The notes below the pieces were generated by a model, which saw nothing but the letters and a program-made list of their open reading frames with translations, made no database searches and was not told the origin of the DNA. Below are positions 1-9,532 of a stretch of 53,866 nt of DNA, one piece after another. The DNA lies in NCBI GenBank assembly GCA_050330955.1, contig JBHJHJ010000037.1:1-53866 (forward strand), given 5' to 3'. The position numbers were made by a program, and so were the translations under genes. The DNA is from JBCCAG01 sp050330955 (lineage in GTDB: Bacteria; Cyanobacteriota; Cyanobacteriia; CAKZMO01). How positions within the stretch are numbered: the first letter of the stretch is position 1; each line of letters opens with the position of its first letter.

Positions 1-852
1 GTAAATTGCTTGTAAGGTTTGACTTCAACGATCAAGAAAACAAGAGATTAGTTTTTTCAGCTTGTATCCGGCGCCCATATCATCAGTAATTCATGAGCTT
101 AGAACAAAGTTAGCGCTGAGAAACTAACGTGCTTCACCCACTCATCAAACTGATAAGCAGCAAAACTCAGACCACCCAACTCCATGGGTAGATACAAAAT
201 CCAAACTTGCAGAACTTGCTAGGCTCTTAAAAACGCTTTTAGCCGCTAGACAAGTTAGGACTATTTGGCAAGATGCGGGCGGTGGTCTGCATAATTCAAG
301 GCTCTAATTCAGCATTGCGATCGCCATCGATCACAACGCTAAAAATTGACTCAACTCAGGCGAGGCTAATATAAAGCACGCCGCCGAGGCTAACTGCGAA
401 AAGCCTCCAATGCAAAAGTCGATACATCCCAGCGCAAACTTCCCAGCCCCGTCATGTAGGACAAAGCTGTTGGGTATGCCACATCATGCGAATAGTTTTA
501 AACCACTAAGTTTGAGTGCGACAGCGCGCATAAATGCCCAATCTATCGGGACACTCAGGGTGGCTTAAGAAGGCTGGTTCATAACTGTGATAGCAGGGTG
601 AGCAGGTGCTTGCTGCTATCACGGCTTGGCTGAGATTTCTGAATACTTAGGTAACGTTCGTGGGAACGCTCGTTCTCAAAGCCGAAGAGCTTATAGACGA
701 GTTCTAATCTTATAATCCAGTGATTTGCGGAAGATGCGGAACGCTACGTTTCTAACTATACATGCTCAAAAATCTCACTGTCCACACATGACATCGCCAA
801 AACGTAATTTTTTTGTGAAGGCGGAACTTTTTTATTGAAAACTCAAAATAGC
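1..852. other. Gene-free stretch at window start
   Basis: No convincing coding region is visible on either strand. The stretch is more AT-rich than the genes that follow. It holds one HIP1-like site near 317 and a perfect inverted repeat, arms GTGATAGCAG (587-596) and CTGCTATCAC (613-622), with a further AGCA/TGCT pairing inside the loop. No T-run follows the repeat, so it is not a typical intrinsic terminator. A gene upstream may end outside the window. Confidence 0.5.
587..622. repeat. Inverted repeat, 10-bp arms
   Basis: The arms GTGATAGCAG and CTGCTATCAC are perfectly complementary around a 16-nt loop that can itself form a short AGCA/TGCT stem. It lies in a gene-free stretch about 230 bp beyond the 3' end of the amidase gene. 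There is no U-tract on either side. It could be a structured RNA element or a remnant; its role is unknown. Confidence 0.45.
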
Positions 853-2262
853 TTAAAACATGTCCGGACGATGGGTCCACGGATGCGCCGCCTCAAGCTG
901 AGCCGCGATCGCAATAATTGTTGCCTCATCCGCCGGTCGTCCCACCAGCTGCACCCCCACAGGTAGACTGTTGCCGTCAAAGCTAACGGGCAGCGACACA
1001 ACGGGTTGCCCAGTTGCGTTAAACAGCGGACAGGGGAAAATCCACTCTAATACCCGACTCAAAACCGCCTCTGGTTCCAGCGCTGCCCATTCTCCAACTC
1101 GAATCGTGGGGTGGAGATAGGTGGGCAATAGCACCGCATCGAACGGGCTCAACTGCTGCACCAGCCGTCGCGCAAACCCCTGCATGTTCCACTGCGCTTT
1201 TAGAAACGCCGCTGCCGAGTCTTGATGGCTCAAAAACCACTGATTCATCGGGCTGAGGGCTTCAGCCGGTATACCCGCCGCGCCAATGCCAGAGCGAAAC
1301 ACCACGGTAAACGGTTCAATCACATCACAGTAGCCTAGCGTTTCAGCATCAATAGGCTCGACCCTGTGCCCCAGCGCCTCTAAGTGTCCTGCGGTCTGCA
1401 GCACAGGCGCCAGACAGTCAGGGTGCGTGGGGCGAATTTGCTTGAATTCTGTCAGCAGGCCAATGCGCTTCGGGGAGAGGTCCCCCCGAGCACCCTGGTG
1501 GGCGATCGCCTCAAAGGAAGGATTGGGGGAAGGAAGCCAGTAGGGATCCCCCGGCACGTAACCTTCCACCACGTCAAGAAACGCAGCGGCATCTGCGACG
1601 GTCCGGGCCAGCGGCCCACCAGTGGCAATGCTGCCTGGAGTATAGCCGAGAGGAGCCGCCGACACCCTGCCCCGCGCAGGTTTGAGGCCCACTAACCCGC
1701 AGCAGTGTGCGGGTCCTCGAATTGACCCGCCGCCGTCAGATCCCTGGGCGATGGGCGAGAGACCCGCCGCCACCGCTGCCGCCGCCCCACCGCTAGACCC
1801 GCCGGAAGTGTAGTCGGGGTTCCAGGGGTTGCGGCTGGGGGGAAAGCCCGGAGGCTCGCTGTAGGGCAGCGTCCCCAGCTCAGGCGTGGTCGTTTTACCC
1901 AAAATGGTGAATCCAGCTCGCTTTAGATGGGCCACAATAGCGCTGTCAAACGTGGCGACATTGTCCTTTAGAGCCGAGCTACCCAGGGTAAATCGCACCC
2001 CTTTAACCGGGGCCAGATCTTTAATCGCAATGGGCACACCCAAAAACGGCGGCAAATCATCGTCCCCAATTTGTCCAGTTGCCGTGTGAGCCTGCTCAAG
2101 GGCGGCCTCCGCTGTAACGGTAATGTAGCTATTGAGCTGACCATCGATGCGCTCGATTCGATTTAAATAGTGCTGCGTCAGCTCAAGGGGAGAAATCTGC
2201 CGGGTACGAATCAGTTGCGCTTGTTTAAGGGCGGTCAGGGCGGTCCAGTCAGCAGAATTCAT
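853..2262 (-). CDS. Amidase signature family hydrolase
   Basis: This 469-residue protein belongs to the amidase signature family, which hydrolyses carboxamides through a Ser-cisSer-Lys triad. The lysine is visible in PIAIKD (Lys81), the glycine/serine-rich signature GGSSGG follows near 154-159, and the nucleophile serine lies in SDGGGSIRG (Ser180). Length fits stand-alone amidases. It has no GatB or GatC gene nearby and a C-terminal half typical of enantioselective or fatty-acid-amide type enzymes, so a glutamyl-tRNA amidotransferase subunit is unlikely. The gene stands alone, transcribed leftward, divergent from the response regulator at 2514. The natural substrate cannot be read from the sequence. 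Confidence 0.9.
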   Translation of the reverse strand: MNSADWTALTALKQAQLIRTRQISPLELTQHYLNRIERIDGQLNSYITVTAEAALEQAHTATGQIGDDDLPPFLGVPIAIKDLAPVKGVRFTLGSSALKDNVATFDSAIVAHLKRAGFTILGKTTTPELGTLPYSEPPGFPPSRNPWNPDYTSGGSSGGAAAAVAAGLSPIAQGSDGGGSIRGPAHCCGLVGLKPARGRVSAAPLGYTPGSIATGGPLARTVADAAAFLDVVEGYVPGDPYWLPSPNPSFEAIAHQGARGDLSPKRIGLLTEFKQIRPTHPDCLAPVLQTAGHLEALGHRVEPIDAETLGYCDVIEPFTVVFRSGIGAAGIPAEALSPMNQWFLSHQDSAAAFLKAQWNMQGFARRLVQQLSPFDAVLLPTYLHPTIRVGEWAALEPEAVLSRVLEWIFPCPLFNATGQPVVSLPVSFDGNSLPVGVQLVGRPADEATIIAIAAQLEAAHPWTHRPDMF

Positions 2263-2513
2263 GGAGAAGAAATACCCGAAGTGGGAGCGTGCTTAGGACT
2301 GTAGCATAACCGACTCGCAACAAGGCTATGGCGATGCTAGGTCATCAGCTAACGCCGCGAGAGCTGATCGCAATCGGCTTGGGTACAGCATAAAGGCGAT
2401 CGCAATCTATATCGCGATCGCAAAGTATTCTTAGGAAATTCTCAGGCCGCCATGGGAGGAGACTCAGCCTAGTCAAACAAGATATAGGAGTATCGCCTAG
2501 AGCAGCCACCCAG

Positions 2514-2933
2514 ATGTGTACCGTAAAACCCCGCGTGCTTCTCGTTGAAGATGAACTTCGCCTCGCTCAGTGCCTTTGCTTAGAACTTCAAGACGCCGGC
2601 TATGATGTCACGATGGCTCACAGCGGCATTAAGGGGCTCAATGCGCTGAGGGCGCAGTCATTCGATCTAGTCTTGCTGGACTGGAACTTGCCTCAGGTCT
2701 CGGGGCTGGATATCTGCCGGCAGCTGCGCACCAAGCGCGATCGCTCCCCGGTCGTCATGATGTCAGCCTATGACGACCAAGATAGGCAGCAGATGGCCTA
2801 CCGGGCTGGCGTTGATGAATATTTGATTAAGCCTTTCAGTGTTGACCAGATTACGATACTGATTGGTCGTTTCCTATCGACAGACTGTGGCAATGTAGTT
2901 GAGCCAATACAAGCAAATTCATGCAGTGCCTAG
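2514..2933 (+). CDS. Single-domain response regulator
   Basis: A 139-residue protein that is nearly all receiver domain (CheY-like). The acidic pair Glu12-Asp13, the phospho-acceptor Asp56 in LVLLDWNLP, Ser84 and Lys106 in YLIKPF are all in place, so phosphotransfer should be possible. There is no DNA-binding or enzymatic output domain; the last 20 residues look unstructured. Such proteins usually act through protein-protein contact or as phospho-relay intermediates. No histidine kinase is nearby. The next gene on the same strand, 340 bp away, is a sugar-phosphate transferase, but a shared function is only suggested by proximity. Confidence 0.88.
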   Translation: MCTVKPRVLLVEDELRLAQCLCLELQDAGYDVTMAHSGIKGLNALRAQSFDLVLLDWNLPQVSGLDICRQLRTKRDRSPVVMMSAYDDQDRQQMAYRAGVDEYLIKPFSVDQITILIGRFLSTDCGNVVEPIQANSCSA

Positions 2934-3273
2934 CAATCGTTTATCTGTGGCTTAGGACCAGATGGTTTTGGCAATAAGACTGCTCAAAAAGCCTGCATTC
3001 GACCAATATTCGACCAACACCGAAGTTTGGTCCTCCGTGCTGTTTTTAAAGTCTTAGGGCCATTGCCGTACACATCAAACGAGCCCATCAGTATTTCAAG
3101 CGTAAGCCGTTTTTCCGTAGGATAAACAGGTATCCTGAGGGGCTAAAGATTGGATAAAGCTGGGACAGCTGACCTTCTCGTTTAGGGTGAGACTGCTTAT
3201 ATTCTCTAAGTAGATGAGCAATCAATGCTACCGCTAACGGGCGTAGCACTTGAATCTATTTGGAGGTTAAGTC
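2934..3273 (+). promoter_or_regulatory. Intergenic region with GACCAA repeats before sugar transferase
   Basis: This 340-bp spacer has no gene. It contains an 11-bp tandem repeat ATTCGACCAA(T/C) at 2997-3007 and 3008-3018, followed by the inverted core TTGGTC at 3027-3032, so three GACCAA cores occur in about 35 bp. Arrays like this can be operators, but they can also arise by slippage. A clear ribosome binding site GGAGG at 3262-3266 precedes the GTG start of the transferase at 3274. Confidence 0.35.
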
Positions 3274-3963
3274 GTGGTTACCAGCTCCAATTCTCCACAC
3301 TTTGCGGCTCCGCTACATCCGAATTCTCCCGATAAAGAGACATTTTGCGCTCCACCCCATCCTTCCATTGCTAGCAAGGCAAAGCGGCTTGTTGATGTTT
3401 TAGGCGCAGTTGTTGGGTTAGCGATCGCGGCGCCCATTGGCTTCTTTATCGCTATTGCAATCAAAATAGAGGACCGAGGCCCTATCTTATACTGGCAAAC
3501 TCGGTGCGGTCTGTATGGAAAAACATTCCGAATGGGAAAGTTTCGGTCGATGATCGTTGATGCGGATCGAAAAAAGCACCTGGTCAGCAACCAAGCCAAA
3601 GGCTTTATTTTCAAGAACGACCGCGATCCGCGCATTACCCGAGTGGGACGGTTCATCCGAAAAACAAGCTTGGATGAGCTGCCTCAGCTGTGGAACGTGC
3701 TGCAGGGTGAAATGAGCCTTGTGGGTACCCGTCCTCCCACGCCGGACGAAGCCTGTCAGTATGAGCTCCACCATTGGCAGCGGCTTCGGGTAAAACCCGG
3801 CATCACTGGGGAGTGGCAGGTAAACGGGCGATCGCGCGTGGAAGACTTCGAGGACATCGTCAAACTGGACCTGGCCTATCAAGAAAAATGGTCTTTCTGG
3901 TATGACCTCTACATCATTTGGAAGACGATTTGGGTCGTGCTCCGAGTTGATGGGGCTTATTAG
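3274..3963 (+). CDS. Polyprenyl-phosphate sugar-1-phosphate transferase
   Basis: A 229-residue bacterial sugar transferase (WcaJ/PglC-type catalytic domain). Such enzymes start exopolysaccharide or glycan synthesis by moving a hexose-1-phosphate from a nucleotide sugar to undecaprenyl phosphate at the inner membrane. Visible marks are the KRLVDVLGA membrane-entering helix near 30-60, KFRSM, DPRITRVGRFIRKTSLDELPQ, the VGTRPP motif, and KPGITGEWQV near the C-terminus. It is the short form without the multi-helix N-terminal membrane bundle. The start is GTG at 3274 with GGAGG 8 nt upstream. A paralogue fused to a STAS domain lies at 14215-15189. The sugar donor is unknown. Confidence 0.9.
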   Translation: MVTSSNSPHFAAPLHPNSPDKETFCAPPHPSIASKAKRLVDVLGAVVGLAIAAPIGFFIAIAIKIEDRGPILYWQTRCGLYGKTFRMGKFRSMIVDADRKKHLVSNQAKGFIFKNDRDPRITRVGRFIRKTSLDELPQLWNVLQGEMSLVGTRPPTPDEACQYELHHWQRLRVKPGITGEWQVNGRSRVEDFEDIVKLDLAYQEKWSFWYDLYIIWKTIWVVLRVDGAY

Positions 3964-4079
3964 CCCTGCCCTAGAGCGGTATCGAACCCTATATGGACCT
4001 CAATGTCTAACCTGCAGCAGGTTCAATCTAGCTGGCCGTACTGGAAAATAAGGGGCAACGCTGTACCGCAAAGTGCCCT

Positions 4080-4643
4080 ATGCTCGCCGCCATTAACCTC
4101 CCAACTTGGATCACGATTTCACGACTGGCTGGTATTCCAGTTATCCTAGTTTTACTTCAGCAGCCCACGCCTGCAGCCCAGTGGTGGAGCCTCGCGATTT
4201 TTCTAGCGGTGGCGGCGACCGACTGGCTTGATGGCTATCTCGCGCGTCGGCTTAACCAGGTCACCGACTTGGGCAAATTTTTGGATCCGCTGGTGGATAA
4301 GCTGCTAGTGCTGTGCGTCCTGCTGGCGCTAATCGAGTTGGGCCGCGTTCCAGCCTGGGGCGTCAGCATTATTTTGGCGCGGGAGCTGGCTATTGCCGGC
4401 TGGCGGGTGAGCCAACCCAAAATCAGCGGGGCAAACATCTGGGGGAAGCTGAAGACGGTGAGCCAGATCGGCGCGATCGCCCTCCTGGTTTCTCCGCTCC
4501 CCCCTCTAGGCAGCGCCATAGCCACCGTCGCCTTCTGGGTTTCTGTGGCCTTTACTGTAGTGTCGGGGGTGCTCTACGTGATGCCGCAGGCGGCGTCTAG
4601 TGGGGATTCTGGGGAGTCTTCCGGCGCCTCAGCTGAAACCTAA
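4080..4643 (+). CDS. pgsA: CDP-diacylglycerol--glycerol-3-phosphate 3-phosphatidyltransferase
   Basis: A 187-residue integral membrane enzyme that makes phosphatidylglycerol phosphate from CDP-diacylglycerol and glycerol-3-phosphate, the committed step to phosphatidylglycerol, the main phospholipid of thylakoids. The CDP-alcohol phosphotransferase motif is intact: DWLDGYLARR, then GKFLDPLVDK with the final two aspartates. Several hydrophobic helices follow. Length fits PgsA. A serine/glycine/glutamate-rich tail (about residues 170-187) is extra and probably disordered. It ends 3 bp from the stop of the convergent CSP41-like gene, so no intrinsic terminator fits between them. Confidence 0.9.
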   Translation: MLAAINLPTWITISRLAGIPVILVLLQQPTPAAQWWSLAIFLAVAATDWLDGYLARRLNQVTDLGKFLDPLVDKLLVLCVLLALIELGRVPAWGVSIILARELAIAGWRVSQPKISGANIWGKLKTVSQIGAIALLVSPLPPLGSAIATVAFWVSVAFTVVSGVLYVMPQAASSGDSGESSGASAET

Positions 4644-4646
4644 ACT

Positions 4647-5576
4647 TCAGGTGCCTAAAATCATATCGTCTAGGGCAAAATCCACCTCAGACTGATCGCG
4701 TCCGGAGGTCAGGTAGTCCTTCTGAAAAGAGTCTTTGAGCCCAGACACGAGGTCGTAGCTCGGCGTCCAGCCCAGGTCTCGCTTCGCCTTATGGATGTCG
4801 GTGAAAAAGTGCTGCACCCTTAACGGAAAAGCCTTGCGCTTGCCAAAGTCAAACTGGCTGGGATCGTAGTGAACAAGCGCCAAGTCATCTGGGGACTTAC
4901 CTGCTGCCGAGGCGCAGGCCCGCGCTAGCCCGTCAAAGGTCACCGCCCGATCCCCAGAAATATTGTAAATTTGGCCGTAGGCTGACTCGCGTAACAGAGC
5001 AGCTACCATTGCCGCCGCTAGATCATCCACATGGCCCATTTGGGTGAGGTGCATACCGTTGCCGGGAATCGGAATGGGGCGATCGCGCACGATGCGGTCG
5101 AAAAACCAGGCTTCTAGATCGTTGTAGTTTTGCGGACCATAGATGTAGACGGGCCGCACCGAGGTGAAGGGGATGCTTTGCGCCGTCAGGTAGGCCTCGG
5201 TTTCGTGCTTGCCCAAGTGGCGACTCTTGGGATCGATGGCGTCTCCCTCAACGTGGGGCATTTGGTCAGACTTCTGGTAAACCCCAGCGGAGCTGACGTA
5301 GATCAGCTGCTGAAAGCTGTTGCCTAAGGCGTCCAGCAGCATTTGGGTATCGCTGAGGCTGCGCCCGTTATTGTCGAATACGGCGTCGAAGCGCTCCCCG
5401 GCAAGCTTACCGATTTCATCAGCCTGTTTGCGATCGCCGTGGATTTGCTGCACATCGGGAGTAGGGGATGGAGCGTTGCCTCGGTTAAACAGCACGACAT
5501 CGTGACCGAGCTCAACTAACCGCTTGACAAGATACACGCCAATGAAGCGAGTGCCTCCCATAACCAGTAGCCGCAT
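4647..5576 (-). CDS. NAD-dependent epimerase/dehydratase, CSP41-like
   Basis: A 309-residue atypical short-chain dehydrogenase with a Rossmann fold: the nucleotide motif GGTRFIG lies at residues 8-14 and an SSAGVY strand follows near residue 95. The classic YxxxK is modified; the region reads GKHETEAYL. This pattern and the length resemble the cyanobacterial homologues of chloroplast CSP41, which bind RNA and ribosomes, rather than sugar epimerases with known products. Whether this copy is a nucleotide-sugar enzyme or an RNA-binding protein cannot be settled from sequence alone. It is convergent with pgsA. Confidence 0.8.
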   Translation of the reverse strand: MRLLVMGGTRFIGVYLVKRLVELGHDVVLFNRGNAPSPTPDVQQIHGDRKQADEIGKLAGERFDAVFDNNGRSLSDTQMLLDALGNSFQQLIYVSSAGVYQKSDQMPHVEGDAIDPKSRHLGKHETEAYLTAQSIPFTSVRPVYIYGPQNYNDLEAWFFDRIVRDRPIPIPGNGMHLTQMGHVDDLAAAMVAALLRESAYGQIYNISGDRAVTFDGLARACASAAGKSPDDLALVHYDPSQFDFGKRKAFPLRVQHFFTDIHKAKRDLGWTPSYDLVSGLKDSFQKDYLTSGRDQSEVDFALDDMILGT

Positions 5577-5680
5577 GCGATTTTCCCCTAGTAATAACCC
5601 CTACCCTTAAGGCAGGGAAATGCCTGCAGGTATTGTACTGGGAGAGGGTACCTCAGCGCGATGCGCTCCTGTTGGAATGA

Positions 5681-6250
5681 CTATTTTCCGCAAATGACGC
5701 GCCGCATTTGCCGCATATTGGTGGGCAGGTCGAGGCGCATCGCCTGCTGAATGACAGCCCTGGGAACAGGAAAGCTCGGCGTGGCCTTAACAGAGTAGGT
5801 AAGCAGCGTACCATCAGCGTAGTCCTGTAGCTCCAGGGTCGCTGAGAAATCTCTGAAAGTGCCACGCTCCATAATGAACTGCAGTCGCTGGCTTGTTTGG
5901 TTTATGAGTTCAGCGACGCTTAGGTGAACCTCTGCTTCGGCGCTAAAAAACAGGAAGGCCTTGCGCGCAAGCTGGTACAAGCGCTTTTTACCCCGGCTCA
6001 CGCCGATGACTTCACTGCGAACGACATCGGGGAAAAACTCAACCCACCGGGAGTAGTTGGTGATTTGCTCCCAAACCGCTCCGCGGTGACGCGGCAGGAA
6101 GATCTGTGCCGTTACGGCGCCACCACAGGCAGGGTGGTCGTGGGTTTGCAGTACGACATCTCCATTAATCAGAGCGGCGCTATCCCTGGAGAGGACTGGG
6201 CTAGATACAAATGAAGCGGAATGAACTGAATTATTAGTGAGTGCAGTCAT
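5681..6250 (-). CDS. SRPBCC-family (cyclase/dehydrase-like) protein
   Basis: A protein of about 189 residues with a START/Bet v 1-like SRPBCC domain, a hydrophobic-pocket fold. The hallmark is RHRGAVWEQITNYSRWVEFFPDVVRSEVIG-like sequence: a helix after the first strand, then a tryptophan and paired phenylalanines. Ligand and role are unknown. An upstream ATG at 6304 would add 18 residues rich in serine; the ATG at 6250 is preferred because the preceding segment looks unlike a domain. It stands alone between the CSP41-like gene and the small membrane protein gene at 6554. Confidence 0.7.
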   Translation of the reverse strand: MTALTNNSVHSASFVSSPVLSRDSAALINGDVVLQTHDHPACGGAVTAQIFLPRHRGAVWEQITNYSRWVEFFPDVVRSEVIGVSRGKKRLYQLARKAFLFFSAEAEVHLSVAELINQTSQRLQFIMERGTFRDFSATLELQDYADGTLLTYSVKATPSFPVPRAVIQQAMRLDLPTNMRQMRRVICGK

Positions 6251-6553
6251 AATAAATAACCGTTCATCGTTAGAGCTGGCTGATTTTGAAGAGGGGAGTG
6301 TCAAATTAGAGCTGGTTTGAGACTCTACAATTTAACCCTATCAATCTAATCCGAAAGGATTGGTGAATTGACCGAAGCCTTGAATGAAGTTTGGAATAAG
6401 CTTGAGGTCTAGGTCTGTCAAAGGACGTAGGTTCTATGGAACATCCCCTGGTATGTGAGAATGAGATGTCCCGCGACTTCTGTTTTTACACATAAAAACG
6501 TCGTGCCCCGTAGTGATTGATACCGTATTTAAATCGTTGCCCAAACCAGTAGC

Positions 6554-6736
6554 ATGCTTAAGACTATCCCACACACCACAGCTTTTTTAATTTGTTTAGG
6601 ACTGACAATTTCAGTCTGGGTCTGTCGAGGACTGGGGATGCTGACATTCCTTCCCGGCGGAGTGCTGTGGCTTTTACTGCTGGTGACGGTTGGTGCTGCC
6701 GTAGTCGACATTATCCAACGCACCCGCCGCTGGTAG
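6554..6736 (+). CDS. Small two-helix membrane protein, function unknown
   Basis: A 60-residue protein with two hydrophobic segments, about residues 8-28 and 31-51, separated by a proline/glycine turn (FLPGG), and a basic tail ending RTRRW. This is the layout of a small inner-membrane hairpin protein with the C-terminus in the cytoplasm. The length and hydrophobic pattern are those of a real gene, but I do not recognise a family. The frame on the other strand (6529-6723) is a shadow. Confidence 0.55.
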   Translation: MLKTIPHTTAFLICLGLTISVWVCRGLGMLTFLPGGVLWLLLLVTVGAAVVDIIQRTRRW

Positions 6737-7071
6737 TTCTCGGTCTCCTCTTATACAATACGTATTGAAGTCAGAATTAGTTTCGCAAAGCCGGATATCT
6801 TTAAAAACTTGGGTCGGAGCGGTGATTCAGCCGTAAAATATCGGTACGCGCCTGATATAGCAATTGTCCTAACTGACTCAGGACAATTTCGTTCTCCGTA
6901 ATCTACGGTAAATGCCCTAACCAGTCAGGAAATTTGCACCCTATCGCTTCTGAATTTGGGGCTTTTAGCTCAGTAGGGTTACTTTGGACGGCAGGCCAGT
7001 GCAATATCATAGGCCCGGCTTTCGGCTGACGAGGTTATCCTAGGCGATGAGAGCCAACGCAATATATTTCT
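6737..7071. other. Intergenic region upstream of PBP gene
   Basis: No gene is visible in this 335-bp spacer. A perfect 9-bp inverted repeat, AATTGTCCT (6862-6870) and AGGACAATT (6880-6888) around a 9-nt loop, is followed by TTCGTT; it could act as a weak terminator for the small membrane protein gene or as an operator for the PBP gene. No convincing -35/-10 pair was identified. Confidence 0.35.
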
Positions 7072-9324
7072 ATGGCTTCCCCACCTCCCAACCGTCCTAA
7101 AACTATTCTCAATACGCTGACGCAGGCCTTTGATGCGGTCCGCAATCGCGTCGATTTTTCCCGTCTAGCGCTTAAGCCCAATGCCAGGGTGCCCCACCTT
7201 CTAGTGCAGGAGGCCGATATGCCCCAGGCCAGGGCTTATCCTCTACTGGGCGATCGCTACTTCGTCGGTCGGAGCTCGAAGCAGTGCGACATTGTGGTGC
7301 AAACGCCAATCGTCAGCCAGGTGCACGGGTCGCTGGTGCGCGACAGCAAGCGACCGGGTTCAAACTTTACCCTTCGTGATGAAAAATCCACCAACGGGGT
7401 CTACATCGGCAAGCGTCGCATCAAGACCTTGGAACTGCGCCACGGGGATACCCTCACCCTTGGCCCGCCGGATTTAGCCGACGCCGTACTGCTGAAGTAT
7501 CAAAACCCGCCGCCCTGGTACGTCAAAGGGGTGCGCTACGGACTATACGGGTTTACTGGACTGACGGCCCTGGTAGCGCTCTATATTCTGATGGAGTGGC
7601 AGCGGTTTTCGGTGCGGCCCCTTCCGCTGTCGGTTCAAGGGCCGGTGATTATTTACGCCCGCGATGGCGAAACGCCTCTGCGTCAGGCCACCACCCAAGC
7701 TCACCTGGAGCAAGAGCGGCTTTCCCAATATCCGCGCTATCTGCGAGATGCGGTGATCGCCTCAGAGGATTCCCGGTACTACTGGCACTTGGGGGTCGAT
7801 CCCATTGGTATTTTGAGGGCACTGGTCACCAATATCCAGGGCGGCGGCATTCGTGAGGGCGGCAGTACCCTCACCCAGCAACTCGCCCGCAGCATCTTTC
7901 GGGAGTATGTGGGCACGGCTGATTCTGCAGCCCGGAAGCTGCGAGAGGCGATCGTGGCGCTGAAGATGGAGACTTTCTATAGTAAAGACGCCTTGATGCT
8001 GACCTACCTCAACCGAGTTTATCTCGGTAACGGTAACTATGGATTTGAGGACGCCGCTCGGTTTTATTTTGGCAAGCCAGCTGGGGAGCTAACGCTTTCC
8101 GAAGCGGCAACGCTGGTGGGCATCTTGCCGGCCCCCAATAGTTTTAACCCCATTGAGGACTATGAGTCAGCTATCGACTACCGCAACCGCGTCTTGAATC
8201 GCATGGTAGTGCTGGGCATGGTGAGTTCGGCGGAGGCCCAGGAAGCGCGGCGATCGCGCCTCACCATCAATCCCGACGCCATAGAGGAGCTGCGGGGGAC
8301 CCTTGCACCCTACTTCTATGCTGAAGTATTTAATGAGCTGGAGACGCTCCTGGGGCGCGAGCTGGCCCAAGAAGGGAACTTCATCGTGGAGAGTACCCTC
8401 GCCCTCCCGGTGCAGGCAGCGGCGGAAGCTTCTCTAGAAACGGATTTAATCAATTCGGGAGCGGCGCTAGGCATTTCTCAAGGGGCGATCGCTACCGTCA
8501 ACACCCAAACCGGCGGCGTCCTGGCAGTGGTGGGGGGACGCGACTATGAGCAGAGCCAGTTTAACCGGGCCACCCAGGCCCTGAGACAGCCGGGCTCTAC
8601 CTTTAAGATTTTTGCCTACCTAGCGGCATTGGAGCAGGGCATTTCTCCCGCAACCGCTTACTCCTGTGCTCCCCTGACCTGGCAGGGGCAGTATTTTGAG
8701 GGCTGCCGGACAGCAGCGGCCCAGCTCGACCTCTACGACGGACTGGCCCTATCTGAAAATGTCGTTGCCCTGCGGGTGGCACAGGACATAGGGCTAGACA
8801 GCGTGGCTCAAATGGCAAAGCGATTGGGCATTCGCTCAGAGCTGAATCGGGTGCCGGGTCTGGTCTTGGGACAGAGTGAGGTGACGCTGCTAGAGCTAGT
8901 GGGCGCCTTTGCTACCCTCGCAAACGACGGCGTCTACCAGCGTCCCCATCTAATTCAGCGGGTGTTAGACGGCAGCGACTGCGACACAGACGACCGCAGC
9001 AGCTGCCGAGTAATTTATGACTACGGTAGCGATATCGGCACCACGCGCACCGCCCTGTCTCCAGAGCTAGCCGACCAGATGACGACACTGCTGCAGGGCG
9101 TTGTCCAGGGCGGGACGGGGCAATCGGCCTACATTGGCTTGGGAGAGGCAGGCAAAACGGGAACCACAAACGACAATATCGATTCATGGTTTGTGGGCTA
9201 CATTCCCACCCAGGCGATCGCCACCGGGGTGTGGTTCGGCAATGATGACAATACCCCAACTGGCGGTAGTAGTGCTCAGGCTGCCCAGCTCTGGGGAGCC
9301 TACATGAGCCAAATTGCTTATTAG
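7072..9324 (+). CDS. Class A penicillin-binding protein with N-terminal FHA domain
   Basis: A 750-residue bifunctional peptidoglycan synthase. An FHA phosphothreonine-binding domain occupies about 60-140 (VGRSSKQCD, then SQVHGSL and STNGV), followed by one membrane helix at about 155-174. The GT51 glycosyltransferase domain has its catalytic glutamate in SEDSRYYWHLG (Glu232) and the GGSTLTQQLAR motif. The transpeptidase domain has the SxxK serine at 509 (PGSTFK), an SEN motif in LSENVVALR and KTGTTN with Lys695. FHA is cytoplasmic, so this layout could let a Ser/Thr kinase recruit or regulate wall synthesis. FHA-fused PBPs are known in cyanobacteria. One kinase gene lies at 27874, too far to imply a link. 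Confidence 0.93.
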   Translation: MASPPPNRPKTILNTLTQAFDAVRNRVDFSRLALKPNARVPHLLVQEADMPQARAYPLLGDRYFVGRSSKQCDIVVQTPIVSQVHGSLVRDSKRPGSNFTLRDEKSTNGVYIGKRRIKTLELRHGDTLTLGPPDLADAVLLKYQNPPPWYVKGVRYGLYGFTGLTALVALYILMEWQRFSVRPLPLSVQGPVIIYARDGETPLRQATTQAHLEQERLSQYPRYLRDAVIASEDSRYYWHLGVDPIGILRALVTNIQGGGIREGGSTLTQQLARSIFREYVGTADSAARKLREAIVALKMETFYSKDALMLTYLNRVYLGNGNYGFEDAARFYFGKPAGELTLSEAATLVGILPAPNSFNPIEDYESAIDYRNRVLNRMVVLGMVSSAEAQEARRSRLTINPDAIEELRGTLAPYFYAEVFNELETLLGRELAQEGNFIVESTLALPVQAAAEASLETDLINSGAALGISQGAIATVNTQTGGVLAVVGGRDYEQSQFNRATQALRQPGSTFKIFAYLAALEQGISPATAYSCAPLTWQGQYFEGCRTAAAQLDLYDGLALSENVVALRVAQDIGLDSVAQMAKRLGIRSELNRVPGLVLGQSEVTLLELVGAFATLANDGVYQRPHLIQRVLDGSDCDTDDRSSCRVIYDYGSDIGTTRTALSPELADQMTTLLQGVVQGGTGQSAYIGLGEAGKTGTTNDNIDSWFVGYIPTQAIATGVWFGNDDNTPTGGSSAQAAQLWGAYMSQIAY

Positions 9325-9532
9325 CTTCAGTGTACGGAGCTGTGCTGTTAAAGCTAGACTAGGACCAGACGAATTATTACACCCTCACAGTAATAGGGTC
9401 AGTAGGCGCCGGTCCCAACCGTAGATCAGGGTTTTGTTGGGTTACCGATCATCCAGGGTGATCCGCTGTCCCGATAACATTCTCTACGGCTAGCACTTTC
9501 GCTTGGCCCAACTGCCCATTTGGTCCCTCGCC

